64,000 nt of DNA, from positions 4,369,501 through 4,433,500 of the forward strand of contig NZ_CP121695.1 in NCBI RefSeq assembly GCF_029761915.1. Direction: 5' to 3'. Of this stretch, positions 28,186 to 40,943 are shown in pieces (position 1 is the first letter of the stretch; every line of letters starts with the position of its first letter). A program made the position numbers and the translations under genes. The notes under the pieces were generated by a model. It was not told the DNA's origin. It was given only the letters and a program-made list of their open reading frames with translations, and made no database searches. Origin of the DNA: Bradyrhizobium sp. CB1650. Lineage in GTDB: Bacteria; Pseudomonadota; Alphaproteobacteria; Rhizobiales; Xanthobacteraceae.

Positions 28186-28725
28186 TCAATAGGTCCGCGC
28201 TGCTTGGGGGGCGGGTGCGCGGATCGAATTGTTAATCACGACCGTTCCGAGCACGACATCGTGCAACAGGCGCCGGCGGCCGTTGAACAGGCCGACCAGG
28301 ACCACGAAGGGTGACAGGAACGAGACCGACACCCAGAATAGCACGGCATGCGTGGCGCCGAGCACGAAGTAGCCGGGAGCGCCGTACCAGGTGCGCAACT
28401 CCAGATCCATGACCCGCATGCCGATCGTTGCCGACGACGGGCCGCCGATGCAGGCGCCGTAATAGACGATGGCCCAGATCACCGATGCCGGCCAAGCCAG
28501 CCAGAACAGCGCCCAGCCGAGGCCGAGCGTGACCACGCCGAACACGGCGATGAAGAGGTAGCCGAGGATCACCGGCACCGAGATCACGATGAGGTCGATC
28601 AAGAAGGCGAATGCCCGCCGCGTTGCAACGCCGCGGAACAGTTCCGGGTGCAAATAGGGATCATAGGCATGCGACTGCACGTCGCCGTCATTGCGCCAGC
28701 CATTGCCCGGGTCCGAATACGACAT
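28186..28725 (-). CDS. RDD family membrane protein
   Basis: A 179-residue protein with an RDD domain. RRAFAFLIDLIVISVPVILG (about residues 36-55) contains the Arg-Asp pair of the first membrane segment. Three or four membrane segments follow, and GRRRLLHDVVLGTVVI near the C-terminus carries the second Asp motif. Some RDD proteins act as ion antiporters, but most are uncharacterised. The ATG at 28725 is chosen because the conserved MSYSDPGNGW start is there. The gene is followed by bpt on the same strand. Confidence 0.85.
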   Translation of the reverse strand: MSYSDPGNGWRNDGDVQSHAYDPYLHPELFRGVATRRAFAFLIDLIVISVPVILGYLFIAVFGVVTLGLGWALFWLAWPASVIWAIVYYGACIGGPSSATIGMRVMDLELRTWYGAPGYFVLGATHAVLFWVSVSFLSPFVVLVGLFNGRRRLLHDVVLGTVVINNSIRAPAPQAARTY

Positions 28726-28912
28726 GGTCGGTCCTCTCAAGGGAAAACTCCCGTGATACGACATGGGAACAGGCTGTCCTCGTGCCAAGGGCGCGCGGGC
28801 ATTAACAATCCGGCGATTCGACGGCGGTGTGAGGAGCGGCGCTGGCGCGCTATGCCCTCGGTATCGTCCGGGCCTTGGCCGGACGACACCGAGGATGCAG
28901 TGTGCCCTAGAA

Positions 28913-30580
<1,668 letters not shown>

Positions 30581-31092
30581 AGAGCGATACACTCTCGCGC
30601 TTCGGTCGCAGCGCAACGCGTAGCGCTTGCGACATGGTGCGCTGCGAGCCGAAACCTGTCTCTCCGCGATACACTCTTTGGCGCTGGCGTCCCGGCTCTG
30701 CGCAGCAGCACTTTAACGCTGCGCGTCCGCGACACGATGACTATCGCCTGTTCGTGGTTGACCGCTGGTTGCCTAAATTTTGCGGTAAGTTTTCATTGAC
30801 CAGCGTATTTCGCCACAGCCGTTACGCGCTCGTTTCGAAACAGGGCAGGGCTGTTCTGGAATGCGACAGAATGAGCGGACGGAGGGTGAACAGGACCTTG
30901 CAACGGTCAACAGACGGTTGCGAAAAGTCCTTGCAGCACAAGCTTAATCAGCAATTCACTGTCTTAAATTCATGATCTCTTTATTCTCTTATTTAAGCTG
31001 ATGTTCAAACCGCCCCCTTAAGTTGCACCTATCAGGCGGGACACAAGTTTCGTCGAATAAGTGTCGATAAAAACGACAACAGGGGAAGTGTC
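30581..31092. other. Long intergenic region before the LdtR-like gene
   Basis: No gene is supported in these 512 bases. A 12-base direct repeat GCGATACACTCT occurs at 30584-30595 and 30666-30677 within a GC-rich half that resembles repetitive intergenic DNA. The second half (from about 30770) becomes AT-rich and probably holds the promoter of the regulator. TGTCG-N7-CGACA (31062-31078), 15 bases before the start, may be an autoregulatory site. Confidence 0.5.
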
Positions 31093-31611
31093 ATGATGAA
31101 AGCCGTCGCAACTGCGGCAGATACCGCAGAGCGCGTCGCCGGCCAGCAGGGTTCGGTGCAGTCGCTCTATCTGGAAGCATTGACTCTGGTGGAGCGGCTG
31201 CATCGCCGTCTCCTCGACGTCATCAAGGACGAGTTCGATCGTCGGGGCCGTGCCGACATCAATTCGGTGCAGGCGCTCTTGCTCTATAACATCGGCGACA
31301 AGGAGCTGACCGCGGGCGAGCTGCGCACGCGCGGCTACTATCTCGGCTCCAACGTCTCCTACAATCTGAAGAAGCTCGTCGAGCTCGGCTTCCTCGATCA
31401 TCAGCGCTCGCGCGTCGATCGTCGCTCGGTGCGCATCCGCCTGACCCCGCAGGGCCAGGAGGTCCGCCGCATCGTCGATGCGCTCTACCAGAAGCACGTC
31501 AAGACGGTGGAGCAGGTCGGCGGCATCTCGGGCGACGAGTTCGCGACCCTCAACAAGTCGCTGCACCGTCTCGAACGGTTCTGGACCGACCAGATCCTGT
31601 ACCGGCTCTGA
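31093..31611 (+). CDS. ldtR: MarR-family transcriptional regulator, LdtR-like
   Basis: A 172-residue winged-helix regulator. The conserved INSVQALLLYNIGDKELTAGEL, the recognition segment YYLGSNVSYNLKKLVELGFLDH (outlined here) and the wing RSRVDRRSVRIRLT (about residues 114-127) match the LdtR group of Rhizobiales, which in Liberibacter and Sinorhizobium is linked to L,D-transpeptidase expression and osmotic tolerance. The gene stands alone with a long leader and a terminator downstream. The role in this organism is inferred by similarity only. Confidence 0.8.
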   Translation: MMKAVATAADTAERVAGQQGSVQSLYLEALTLVERLHRRLLDVIKDEFDRRGRADINSVQALLLYNIGDKELTAGELRTRGYYLGSNVSYNLKKLVELGFLDHQRSRVDRRSVRIRLTPQGQEVRRIVDALYQKHVKTVEQVGGISGDEFATLNKSLHRLERFWTDQILYRL

Positions 31612-31688
31612 GCTCTTTCGGAGGGATCAAGGCCAAGCCGGCCACAACAAGACCGGCAAGCCTCCCGAACGTGCCTAACTTCCCCAAC

Positions 31689-31732
31689 CGCACCGGCCCG
31701 GCTCCGCCCGGACCGGTGCGTTTTGTCTTTTT
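31689..31732 (+). terminator. Rho-independent terminator after ldtR
   Basis: The arms CGCACCGG and CCGGTGCG flank a GC-rich loop and are followed by TTTTGTCTTTTT, 78 bases after the regulator's stop. Confidence 0.8.
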
Positions 31733-31812
31733 GCACCCGCGAAAAAAGCTCGCGATCCCACGGAACGAGTTCCCCCGCTCGGCACTTATCTTGTTCGGAT
31801 CGGAGGATGACG

Positions 31813-32049
31813 ATGCTGGTCGAGCGCGGACTGGGCGTGATGAATGTGGAACTCGTGAGCGAAGCCTACGCCATCGCCGCGAACTACCTTCGTCGCTCCG
31901 GTGCGATTCCCGATACGCTCGTCACCAACGAACGCCTGCTCGAGATCATCATCAGGCTGCTCCAGCACGGCGAATTCAACAAGATCAGGCTCGCCAACAA
32001 GGCCATCGCCAGGTTCGAGACTCAGCCTGAGGCGCAAGCGTTTGCCTGA
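31813..32049 (+). CDS. Small hypothetical protein, 78 aa
   Basis: A helical protein beginning MLVERGLGVMNVELVSEAY, with LETIIRLL-like and NKIRLANKAIARFE segments. A GGAGG ribosome site 6 bases upstream favours the ATG at 31813 over the one at 31807. It is followed 37 bases later by another small gene on the same strand. No function is recognised. Confidence 0.65.
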   Translation: MLVERGLGVMNVELVSEAYAIAANYLRRSGAIPDTLVTNERLLEIIIRLLQHGEFNKIRLANKAIARFETQPEAQAFA

Positions 32050-32086
32050 TCAAGACTCCCAATATCCGTAAGAACCAGAGGGTGCC

Positions 32087-32308
32087 ATGGAAGCTGCCAT
32101 CGATCGCATCATGAAGACCTATGACCTGCTCGCCAACCGCACCGCGGCGGCCAGCGAGGAGGCGAGGGCTAAGGTGACGATCTACCTGAACACATTGATG
32201 GAAGCCGGTGAGACGGACACCCATAGATTGACGGTGTGCGGCCTGACCTACCTGCGCGAGCTCGACGGCAGCATCGACCCCGTGAAGGCGGGGTATACCG
32301 GGCTGTAG
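32087..32308 (+). CDS. Small hypothetical protein, 73 aa
   Basis: Begins MEAAIDRIMKTYDLLANRTA and ends KAGYTGL; mainly helical with one cysteine (residue about 51). A GGTGCC ribosome site lies just before the ATG. It probably forms a two-gene unit with the 78-residue protein upstream. Similar short proteins are found in bradyrhizobia; the function is unknown. Confidence 0.65.
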   Translation: MEAAIDRIMKTYDLLANRTAAASEEARAKVTIYLNTLMEAGETDTHRLTVCGLTYLRELDGSIDPVKAGYTGL

Positions 32309-32577
32309 GAGCGAGTGGCCTCGGTCGATGCCGCCTGCGCGGGGCCGAATGGTCCGAATCGGCCCTTTCCGGGCGCTTGGCGCACCCACGATTCCAGTGA
32401 GCCGCGGGCAGCCCAAGATCCCCTAATCCCCACCATATCTTGCACAAATATCGCCCCGGACCCGCAAATGCTTGGCCGGGGACGGCCGATGTGGTAGATC
32501 GCGCTCGCCGCTTCCGATCGCCACACCAGACCGCCCGTAGCCCGCCAAAAGGCTGCGGCGGTGGAGATATTCGCAAG

Positions 32578-33882
32578 ATGACTTCTTCCAGCGCCAAGAC
32601 CGCTTCCGCGCCCGATTCGTTTTTCACAGCCTCGCTCGAGCAGGCCGACCCGGACATTGCCGCCGCCATCAAGGGCGAGCTCGGCCGGCAGCGCCATGAG
32701 ATCGAGCTGATCGCCTCCGAGAACATCGTCAGCCGCGCCGTGCTGGAAGCGCAGGGCTCGGTGATGACGAATAAATATGCGGAAGGCTATCCGGGCGCGC
32801 GCTACTACGGCGGTTGCGAGTGGGTCGACGTTGCCGAGAACCTGGCAATCGACCGTGCCAAGAAGCTGTTCGGCGCGAACTTCGCCAACGTGCAGCCGAA
32901 CTCCGGCAGTCAGATGAACCAGGCTGTGTTTCTGGCGCTGCTCCAGCCCGGCGACACCTTCATGGGTCTCGATCTGGCGGCGGGCGGCCATCTCACCCAC
33001 GGCTCGCCTGTCAACATGAGCGGCAAGTGGTTCAAGGCTGCGCACTACACCGTGCGCCGCGAAGACCAGATCATCGACATGGATGCGGTGGCGAAGCAAG
33101 CCGAGCAAATCAAGCCGAAGCTGATCATCGCCGGCGGCTCGGCCTATTCGCGCGCCTGGGACTTCAAGCGCTTCCGCGAGATCGCGGACAGCGTCGGTGC
33201 GTATCTGCTGGTCGACATGGCGCACTTTGCTGGCCTCGTCGCCGGCGGCGTGCATGCTTCGCCGGTGCCGTACGCCCACGTCACCACCACGACGACACAC
33301 AAATCGCTGCGCGGCCCGCGCGGCGGCCTCATGCTGTGGAACGACGAGACGCTGACGAAGAAGCTCAACTCGGCGATCTTCCCGGGCCTGCAGGGCGGCC
33401 CGCTGATGCACGTGATCGCGGCGAAGGCGGTGGCCTTCGGCGAGGCGCTGCGGCCGGACTTCAAGGTCTATGCCAAGAATATCGTCGAGAACGCCAAGGC
33501 GCTGGCCGAGACGCTGAAGAGCCACGGGCTCGATATCGTCTCCGGCGGTACCGACAACCACCTGATGCTGGTCGACCTCAGGCCGAAAGGCCTGAAGGGC
33601 AACGTGTCGGAGAAGGCGCTGGTCCGCGCGGCCATCACCTGCAACAAGAACGGCATTCCCTTCGACCCCGAGACACCGTTCGTCACCTCGGGCCTGCGCC
33701 TGGGCACGCCGGCTGCGACCACCCGCGGTTTCGGTGTCGCCGAGTTTCAGCAGGTCGGCGGCATGATCGCCGAAGTTCTCAACGCGATCGCGCAGTCCTC
33801 CGACGGCAAGGCGCCGCTGGTGGAAGCCGCGATCAAGGACCGGGTCAAGGCACTCACCGATCGATTCCCGATCTATCAGTAA
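32578..33882 (+). CDS. glyA: Serine hydroxymethyltransferase
   Basis: PLP enzyme that interconverts serine and glycine while loading tetrahydrofolate with a one-carbon unit. [20 protein letters not shown] is the family N-terminal motif, and [17 protein letters not shown] (about residues 237-253) contains the PLP-binding lysine. The ATG at 32578 gives 434 residues; an in-frame upstream ATG at 32440 is rejected because the protein normally starts here. The 269 bases before it show no riboswitch that I can identify. nrdR follows after 15 bases. Confidence 0.97.
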   Translation: MTSSSAKTASAPDSFFTASLEQADPDIAAAIKGELGRQRHEIELIASENIVSRAVLEAQGSVMTNKYAEGYPGARYYGGCEWVDVAENLAIDRAKKLFGANFANVQPNSGSQMNQAVFLALLQPGDTFMGLDLAAGGHLTHGSPVNMSGKWFKAAHYTVRREDQIIDMDAVAKQAEQIKPKLIIAGGSAYSRAWDFKRFREIADSVGAYLLVDMAHFAGLVAGGVHASPVPYAHVTTTTTHKSLRGPRGGLMLWNDETLTKKLNSAIFPGLQGGPLMHVIAAKAVAFGEALRPDFKVYAKNIVENAKALAETLKSHGLDIVSGGTDNHLMLVDLRPKGLKGNVSEKALVRAAITCNKNGIPFDPETPFVTSGLRLGTPAATTRGFGVAEFQQVGGMIAEVLNAIAQSSDGKAPLVEAAIKDRVKALTDRFPIYQ

Positions 33883-33897
33883 GGCTGGGCCAAGCGG

Positions 33898-34380
33898 ATG
33901 CGCTGTCCGAACTGCAACAGTCTCGATACGCAGGTAAAGGACTCGCGTCCGACCGAGGACTCTTCCGTGATCCGCAGGCGGCGCGTGTGCGTCGCCTGCA
34001 ACTTCCGCTTCACGACCTTCGAGCGCGTGCAGCTTCGCGAGCTCACCGTGATCAAGCGCAATGGCCGCCGCGTGCCGTTCGACCGCGACAAGCTGATGCG
34101 CTCGGTGCAGATCAGCTTGCGCAAGCGGCAGGTCGAACCGGAGCGGGTCGAGAAGATGGTGTCCACCATCGTGCGCGAACTCGAGACCGGCGGCGAGGCG
34201 GAGATCTCCTCCGAGGTGATCGGCGAGACCGTGATGGAGCATCTGCGCACGCTCGACGACGTCGCCTATGTGCGCTTCGCCTCGGTCTACCGCAATTTCC
34301 GCGAGGCCAAGGACTTCGCCGACGTGCTCGGCGAGCTCTCCGGTGAGGAGGAAGCGCGGCTCGCCGCGATCCGCAAATGA
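33898..34380 (+). CDS. nrdR: Transcriptional repressor NrdR
   Basis: Represses ribonucleotide reductase genes when dATP is high. The N-terminal zinc ribbon has MRCPNCNS and VCVACNF (four cysteines), followed by an ATP-cone domain (about residues 49-139, [16 protein letters not shown]). The 160-residue length is usual. It overlaps ribD by 4 bases (ATGA), and the glyA-nrdR-rib order is conserved in rhizobia. Confidence 0.97.
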   Translation: MRCPNCNSLDTQVKDSRPTEDSSVIRRRRVCVACNFRFTTFERVQLRELTVIKRNGRRVPFDRDKLMRSVQISLRKRQVEPERVEKMVSTIVRELETGGEAEISSEVIGETVMEHLRTLDDVAYVRFASVYRNFREAKDFADVLGELSGEEEARLAAIRK

Positions 34381-35525
34381 TCTTCCGCATCCTGGAAGAT
34401 CAGTTCGCGCAAAAGGCCCGCGAGTCCAAAGACGCCGATCGCCGCTTCATGCAGCTTGCGCTGTCGCTCGGCCGGCGCGAGCAGGGGCGCACCTGGCCAA
34501 ATCCGGCCGTCGGCGCCGTCATCGTCAAAGACGGGGTGATCGTCGGCCGCGGCTGGACGCAGCCGGGCGGGCGCCCGCATGCGGAGCCTGAAGCGCTGCG
34601 GCGCGCGGGCAGAGTGGCGCGCGGGGCCACGCTCTATGTCACGCTCGAGCCGTGCTCGCATTTCGGCAAGTCGCCGCCCTGTGCGGACGCGGTGATCGCG
34701 GCCGGCATCAAGCGGGTGGTGGCCGCGATCGAGGATCCCAATCCTGAAGTCGCGGGCCAGGGTCATGCGCGCTTGCGCGCAGCCGGCATCACCGTGGATG
34801 TCGGTCTGTGCGCGACGGAAGCCGCGTTCGACCACGCCGGGCATTTTCGGCGCATCCGTGACAAGCGCCCGCATGTGATCCTGAAGCTCGCAGTTTCGCC
34901 CGACGGCAAGATCGGTGCGGCCGGCGGCAAGCCGGTGGCGATCACGGGGGAAGCAGTGCGCAACCGCGTGCATCTGCTGCGCGCGCACAGCGATGCCATC
35001 CTGGTCGGCATCGGTACGGTGCTGGCGGACGATCCGCTTCTCACCTGCCGCCTGCCGGGTATGGCGGCGCGGTCGCCGGTGCGCGTGGTGCTGGACCAGA
35101 GCCTGCGGATTTCGGGATCGAGCCAGCTTGTCCGTTCCGCGCGCGAGACCCCCCTCTGGGTCGTCGGCTCGGAGCTTGCGGAAGCCGCGGCTGCCACACG
35201 TTTCGGTGCTGCCGGGGCGCAGATCATTCGCGTGCCGCCCGGTAACGCATCGGGGCTCGATCTGCCGGCGGTGCTGCATGGGCTCGCCGAGAAGGGCATT
35301 ACGCGGCTGATGGTCGAAGGCGGCAGCCGGGTTGCGGCCTCGTTCGTAGCGGCCGACCTCGCCGACGAGATCTGGCTGTTCCGCGGAGCGGAAGAGGTCG
35401 GCCGCGACGGTGTCGATGCGCTCGATGCATTGCCCCTGTCGAAAATCACGCAGTCGCAGGCCTTCAAGGTTCATGCTAGCGAGACGTTCGACAAGGATAC
35501 TCTCACCATCTACGAGCGCGCCTAA
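34377..35525 (+). CDS. ribD: Riboflavin biosynthesis deaminase/reductase
   Basis: Catalyses the second and third steps of the riboflavin pathway, deamination and reduction of the pyrimidine intermediate. The N-terminal deaminase domain has HAEPEAL and [19 protein letters not shown], with zinc ligands His and two Cys (about residues 66-105). The reductase domain occupies about 160-380 with [13 protein letters not shown] and [12 protein letters not shown]. At 382 residues it is the standard fused form. It shares one base with the ribE start (TAATG). Confidence 0.96.
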   Translation: MIFRILEDQFAQKARESKDADRRFMQLALSLGRREQGRTWPNPAVGAVIVKDGVIVGRGWTQPGGRPHAEPEALRRAGRVARGATLYVTLEPCSHFGKSPPCADAVIAAGIKRVVAAIEDPNPEVAGQGHARLRAAGITVDVGLCATEAAFDHAGHFRRIRDKRPHVILKLAVSPDGKIGAAGGKPVAITGEAVRNRVHLLRAHSDAILVGIGTVLADDPLLTCRLPGMAARSPVRVVLDQSLRISGSSQLVRSARETPLWVVGSELAEAAAATRFGAAGAQIIRVPPGNASGLDLPAVLHGLAEKGITRLMVEGGSRVAASFVAADLADEIWLFRGAEEVGRDGVDALDALPLSKITQSQAFKVHASETFDKDTLTIYERA

Positions 35526-36133
35526 TGTTCACCGGCATTGTCACCGATATCGGCGAGATCGTCAGCCTGACGCCGACCGCGCAGGGACAGTTGCACCGCT
35601 TGCGCATTGCCTGCCGCTACGATCGCGCGACCATCGCGGATGGCGCCTCGATCGCGTGCAACGGCGTCTGCCTGACGGTGGTGGCCTCCGGTGTTGATGG
35701 CGACAGGACCTGGTTCGATGTCGATGCTGCCGCCGAAACGCTGGCGCTAACCACGGCGAAGCATTGGAAGGCGGGTACGAAGCTCAATCTGGAGCGCGCG
35801 CTCAAGATCGGCGACGAGCTCGGCGGCCATATCGTCGCCGGGCATGCCGACGGGATCGCAACCATCGTCAGCCGCGAGGATCTGCCCGACATGGCGCGGT
35901 TCGAGCTGCGCACGACGCGCGAGCTGGCGCGGTTCATCGCCACCAAGGGTTCGATCACGCTCGACGGCGTGTCGCTGACGATCAATACGGTGGCCGACGT
36001 GACCTTTTCGGTGCTGATCATCCCGCACACGCTGACAGTCACCACGATCGGTGGCTGGAAGGCGGGGAACGAGGTCAATATCGAGGTCGACCTGATGGCC
36101 CGCTACGCGGCGCGGCTGACTGAAATGAAGTGA
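35525..36133 (+). CDS. ribE: Riboflavin synthase, alpha chain
   Basis: Forms riboflavin from two molecules of dimethyl-ribityllumazine. The two lumazine-binding repeats start [12 protein letters not shown] and HIVAGHADGIATI (about residue 100). Cysteine in IACNGVCLTVV and the C-terminal trimerisation helix are present. The start overlaps the ribD stop by one base. 202 residues is normal. ribH follows after a repeat element. Confidence 0.96.
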   Translation: MFTGIVTDIGEIVSLTPTAQGQLHRLRIACRYDRATIADGASIACNGVCLTVVASGVDGDRTWFDVDAAAETLALTTAKHWKAGTKLNLERALKIGDELGGHIVAGHADGIATIVSREDLPDMARFELRTTRELARFIATKGSITLDGVSLTINTVADVTFSVLIIPHTLTVTTIGGWKAGNEVNIEVDLMARYAARLTEMK

Positions 36134-36149
36134 TGGTGACTAAAGATCG

Positions 36150-36231
36150 TTATGCGCGGGCTTGACCCGCATATCCATCCTCTTAAGAGGTCTTGACCCG
36201 ATGGATTGCCGGGTCAGGCCCGGCAATGACA
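36150..36231. repeat. Intergenic palindromic repeat, family C copy 2
   Basis: Runs from TTATGCGCGGGCTTGACCC to GGCCCGGCAATGACA between ribE and ribH, so it is probably transcribed inside the riboflavin operon. It has complementary ends and an inner CTCTTAAGAG palindrome at its centre (36180-36189). Confidence 0.75.
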
Positions 36232-36245
36232 CAGTAGGTTGAACA

Positions 36246-36737
36246 ATGGCAGACGCGCGGCGCGCACCCCTGAAGGACCAGACCGACATCTCGGGCGCAC
36301 GCGCGCTGATCGTCGAGGCGCGGTTCTATGACGATCTCCAGGATGCGCTGCTGGAAGGCGCGGTGGCCGAGCTGAAGTCGGCGGGCGTGACCCATGACGT
36401 GATCACGGTTCCCGGCGCACTGGAAATACCAGCGGCGGTCGCCATCGCAGTCGACGCGGCTGCGGCGAACGGCAAGCCCTATGACGCAGCGATCGCGCTC
36501 GGCTGCGTGATCCGCGGCGACACCATCCATTTCGAGATCGTCTCGCAGGAATCCTCGCGCGCGCTGATGGATCTTGCGGTTTCGCGGAAACTGCCGCTCG
36601 GCAACGGCATTCTCACCGTCAACACCGAAGCGCAGGCCTGGGCGCGGGCGCGGGCAAGCGAACTCAACAAGGGCGGCGATGCCGCGCGGGCTGCACTGGC
36701 CATGCTGCGCATCAAACGTCGCCTGGCGCGGGCCTGA
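36246..36737 (+). CDS. ribH: 6,7-dimethyl-8-ribityllumazine synthase
   Basis: Makes the lumazine precursor used by RibE. The 163-residue protein has [20 protein letters not shown] at the N-terminus, [11 protein letters not shown] (about residues 56-66), [15 protein letters not shown] (about 83-97) with the catalytic histidine, and [13 protein letters not shown] near the C-terminus. It lies 15 bases after the repeat, and nusB begins 3 bases after its stop. Confidence 0.96.
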   Translation: MADARRAPLKDQTDISGARALIVEARFYDDLQDALLEGAVAELKSAGVTHDVITVPGALEIPAAVAIAVDAAAANGKPYDAAIALGCVIRGDTIHFEIVSQESSRALMDLAVSRKLPLGNGILTVNTEAQAWARARASELNKGGDAARAALAMLRIKRRLARA

Positions 36738-36740
36738 CAC

Positions 36741-37238
36741 ATGGCTGACCCCAACAAGAAGCAGGCCGGCGGTCTGGAGAAGAAAGCGAACCGGCGCGGT
36801 GCGGCGCGGCTCGCCGCGGTCCAGGCGCTGTACCAGATGGACATCGCGGGCGCCGGCATCAACGACATCTTCGCCGAGTTCGAGAGCCATTGGCTCGGCA
36901 ACGAGGTCGAGGGCGACAAGTACCTGCCGGCGGAAGCGGCGTTCTTCCGCGACGTCGTCTCGGGCGTGGTACGCGACCAGAAGAAGCTCGATCCCCTGAT
37001 CGACGAGGCGCTCTCAAAGGGCTGGCCGCTCAAGCGCATCGAGGCGATCCTTCGTGCCGTGCTGCGGGCCGGGGCGTATGAGCTTCAGCACCGCAAGGAC
37101 GTTCCGGGTCGCGTCGTCGTCTCCGAATATGTCGACGTCGCCAATGCCTTCGTCGATCGCGAGGAGACCGGCATGGTCAACGCGGTGCTCGACCAGATCG
37201 GCCGCCAGTTTCGCGGTGACGAGTTCGGGCGGGGATAG
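36741..37238 (+). CDS. nusB: Transcription antitermination protein NusB
   Basis: Binds boxA RNA with NusE (S10) in rRNA antitermination. Begins after a basic stretch with RRGAARLAAVQALYQMDIAG, the family N-terminal helix. The helix pair ILRAVLRAGAYELQ and VVVSEYVDVANAF (about residues 103-137) is conserved. The 165-residue length matches alphaproteobacterial NusB. The ribH-nusB junction is conserved across bacteria. Confidence 0.95.
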   Translation: MADPNKKQAGGLEKKANRRGAARLAAVQALYQMDIAGAGINDIFAEFESHWLGNEVEGDKYLPAEAAFFRDVVSGVVRDQKKLDPLIDEALSKGWPLKRIEAILRAVLRAGAYELQHRKDVPGRVVVSEYVDVANAFVDREETGMVNAVLDQIGRQFRGDEFGRG

Positions 37239-37289
37239 GTGTCGGCGAGGGCGGTGAAGTGATCCGATGCGGCTGCCCCATACTCTGTC

Positions 37290-37390
37290 GTCATCACCCG
37301 CGCAAGCGGGTGATCCAGTACTCCGCGGCGCTCGTGCTTGGGCAAAGGCGTCTCGGCGTGCTGGATCGCTCGGTCAAGCCGGGCGATGAC
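37290..37390. repeat. Intergenic repeat, family B copy 2
   Basis: Begins GTCATCACCCGCGCAAGCGGGTGATCCAGTA (given here in outline) and ends CGGGCGATGAC between nusB and thiL. The ends are complementary. It is related to the repeat after parC (15091-15257) through GATCCAGTACTCCGCGG. Confidence 0.72.
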
Positions 37391-37413
37391 AGGGGAGCGG
37401 AGGGCTAGCGCCG

Positions 37414-38412
37414 ATGACAAACGCACAAGACACCTCCGGCGAAGACGCCCTCATCGCGCGCTATTTCAAGCCACTGGCGACCGATCCCGGCGCGTTCGGC
37501 CTGGTCGATGATGCCGCCATCCTGAGATCATCCGGCGAGGACATCGTCATCACCACCGACGCCGTGGTCGAGGGCGTGCACTATCTTGCCGGCGATCCGC
37601 CCGGCACCATCGCGCGCAAGGCGCTACGGGTGAACCTGTCCGATCTCGCCGGCAAGGGCGCGGTGCCGGCCGGCTTCGTGCTGACGCTGGCGCTGCGCAA
37701 CAAGGAGGATGCCTGGCTCACTCAGTTCGCGGATGCGCTCGGCGAGGATGCCAGGGCCTTCGCATGTCCGCTGCTCGGCGGCGACACGGTAGCGACGCCG
37801 GGGCCGCAGATGATCTCGATCACCGCCTTTGGCCGGGTGCCGCAGGGAAGGATGGTCGGCCGCACCGGTGCAAGGGCCGGCGACCGCATCCTGGTGACGG
37901 GGACGATCGGCGATGCCGCGCTTGGCCTCGACATTCTCAAGGGCGGGCCGGTGGCCCAGGCGCTGACCTCCGATCCGCATGCGCGGGAGATGCTGGTGTC
38001 GCGCTATCGCGTGCCGCAGCCGCGCAACCTGCTGGCAGAGGCGGTGCGGGACCATGCGACCGCAGCGATGGATGTCTCGGACGGGCTGGCCGGCGATCTG
38101 ACGAAGCTCTGTGCAGCATCGGGCGTCTCTGCGATCATCGAGGTCGCGACCGTGCCGCTGTCCGCTGCAGCAGCCAGCTTGGTTGCGAGCAACGCCATCG
38201 GCATCGACATGCCGCTTGCCGGGGGCGACGACTACGAGGTCTTGTGCACTGTCCCGGCCGCGCAAAGCGATGAGCTGATTGCCGTGGGACGGGCGATGGG
38301 CATCCCTGTGGCGGCCATCGGCACGATCGTCGAAGGCTCCGAGCGGCCGCGTTTCCTGGACGGCCGGGGCAAGGAACTGGTGCTGCAGCGGCTGTCCTAC
38401 AGCCACTTCTAG
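37414..38412 (+). CDS. thiL: Thiamine-monophosphate kinase
   Basis: Phosphorylates thiamine monophosphate to the active pyrophosphate cofactor. The 332-residue protein has DDAAIL and VITTDAVVEGVHYL (about residues 27-60), the metal-binding aspartates, LLGGDTVATPGP (about 122-133) and AMDVSDGLAGDL (about 218-229). It follows nusB across a repeat, as in many proteobacteria where nusB and thiL are neighbours. Confidence 0.95.
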   Translation: MTNAQDTSGEDALIARYFKPLATDPGAFGLVDDAAILRSSGEDIVITTDAVVEGVHYLAGDPPGTIARKALRVNLSDLAGKGAVPAGFVLTLALRNKEDAWLTQFADALGEDARAFACPLLGGDTVATPGPQMISITAFGRVPQGRMVGRTGARAGDRILVTGTIGDAALGLDILKGGPVAQALTSDPHAREMLVSRYRVPQPRNLLAEAVRDHATAAMDVSDGLAGDLTKLCAASGVSAIIEVATVPLSAAAASLVASNAIGIDMPLAGGDDYEVLCTVPAAQSDELIAVGRAMGIPVAAIGTIVEGSERPRFLDGRGKELVLQRLSYSHF

Positions 38413-38523
38413 AAATGTCTCCAGATCTGGCGCCTTCGCCCTAAATACCTGCTGAGATCGGCGTTTTCGGCCGCTTCCGGCGTTGCACCATCAATTTGAT
38501 TTTGGCAAGCTCATGACCGACTG

Positions 38524-38552
38524 GGGCCGCCCCTTCGGGCAAGGGGCGGCCC
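38524..38552. repeat. Perfect 12-base stem-loop before hppA
   Basis: GGGCCGCCCCTT and AAGGGGCGGCCC pair perfectly around the loop CGGGC. No T-run follows on either strand, so it is not a standard terminator. It lies between thiL and hppA, 85 bases before the hppA start, and could be a leader structure or a terminator for readthrough from thiL. Confidence 0.6.
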
Positions 38553-38636
38553 TGCTCATAATCAAGGCGCCGCACCGCATGACGCAAAAACACAAAGGCG
38601 CCGGGGGTACATCAAGGATCTGAGGCAAAAAATCAC

Positions 38637-40757
<2,121 letters not shown>

Positions 40758-40780
40758 GCGGCGGCACAGCTCCAAGACAA

Positions 40781-40811
40781 AACCCCGCGGCGCGAGCCGC
40801 GGGGTTTTTGT
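40781..40811 (+). terminator. Rho-independent terminator after hppA
   Basis: The stem AACCCCGCGGC with CCGCGGGGTT around GCGAG is followed by TTTTGTTT, 24 bases after the hppA stop. Confidence 0.88.
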
Positions 40812-40835
40812 TTGATGGGCCAGAAGTGCTCACCA

Positions 40836-40915
40836 CGTCATTGCGAGCGCGGCGAAGCAATCTAGACTGTCTCTGCGGAAAGATTCTGGATTGCTTCGCT
40901 TCGCTCGCAATGACG
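40836..40915. repeat. Intergenic palindromic repeat, family A
   Basis: CGTCATTGCGAGCGCGGCGAAGCAATC at the left pairs with GATTGCTTCGCTTCGCTCGCAATGACG at the right (both cited in outline), forming a long imperfect hairpin between hppA and the convergent Bug-protein gene. A fragment of the same element is at 24071-24090. Confidence 0.8.
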
Positions 40916-40943
40916 GAGCTGGTGGTCAGGCTCGCCTTGATGC

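Noticed and set aside
32309..32577. Possible glycine riboswitch before glyA
   Set aside because: I could not find the conserved tandem aptamer core in this 269-base gap; a covariance-model search would be needed to revive the idea.
32248..34242. A 664-codon open frame antisense to glyA and nrdR
   Set aside because: It crosses several conserved genes in the other direction and lacks any domain.
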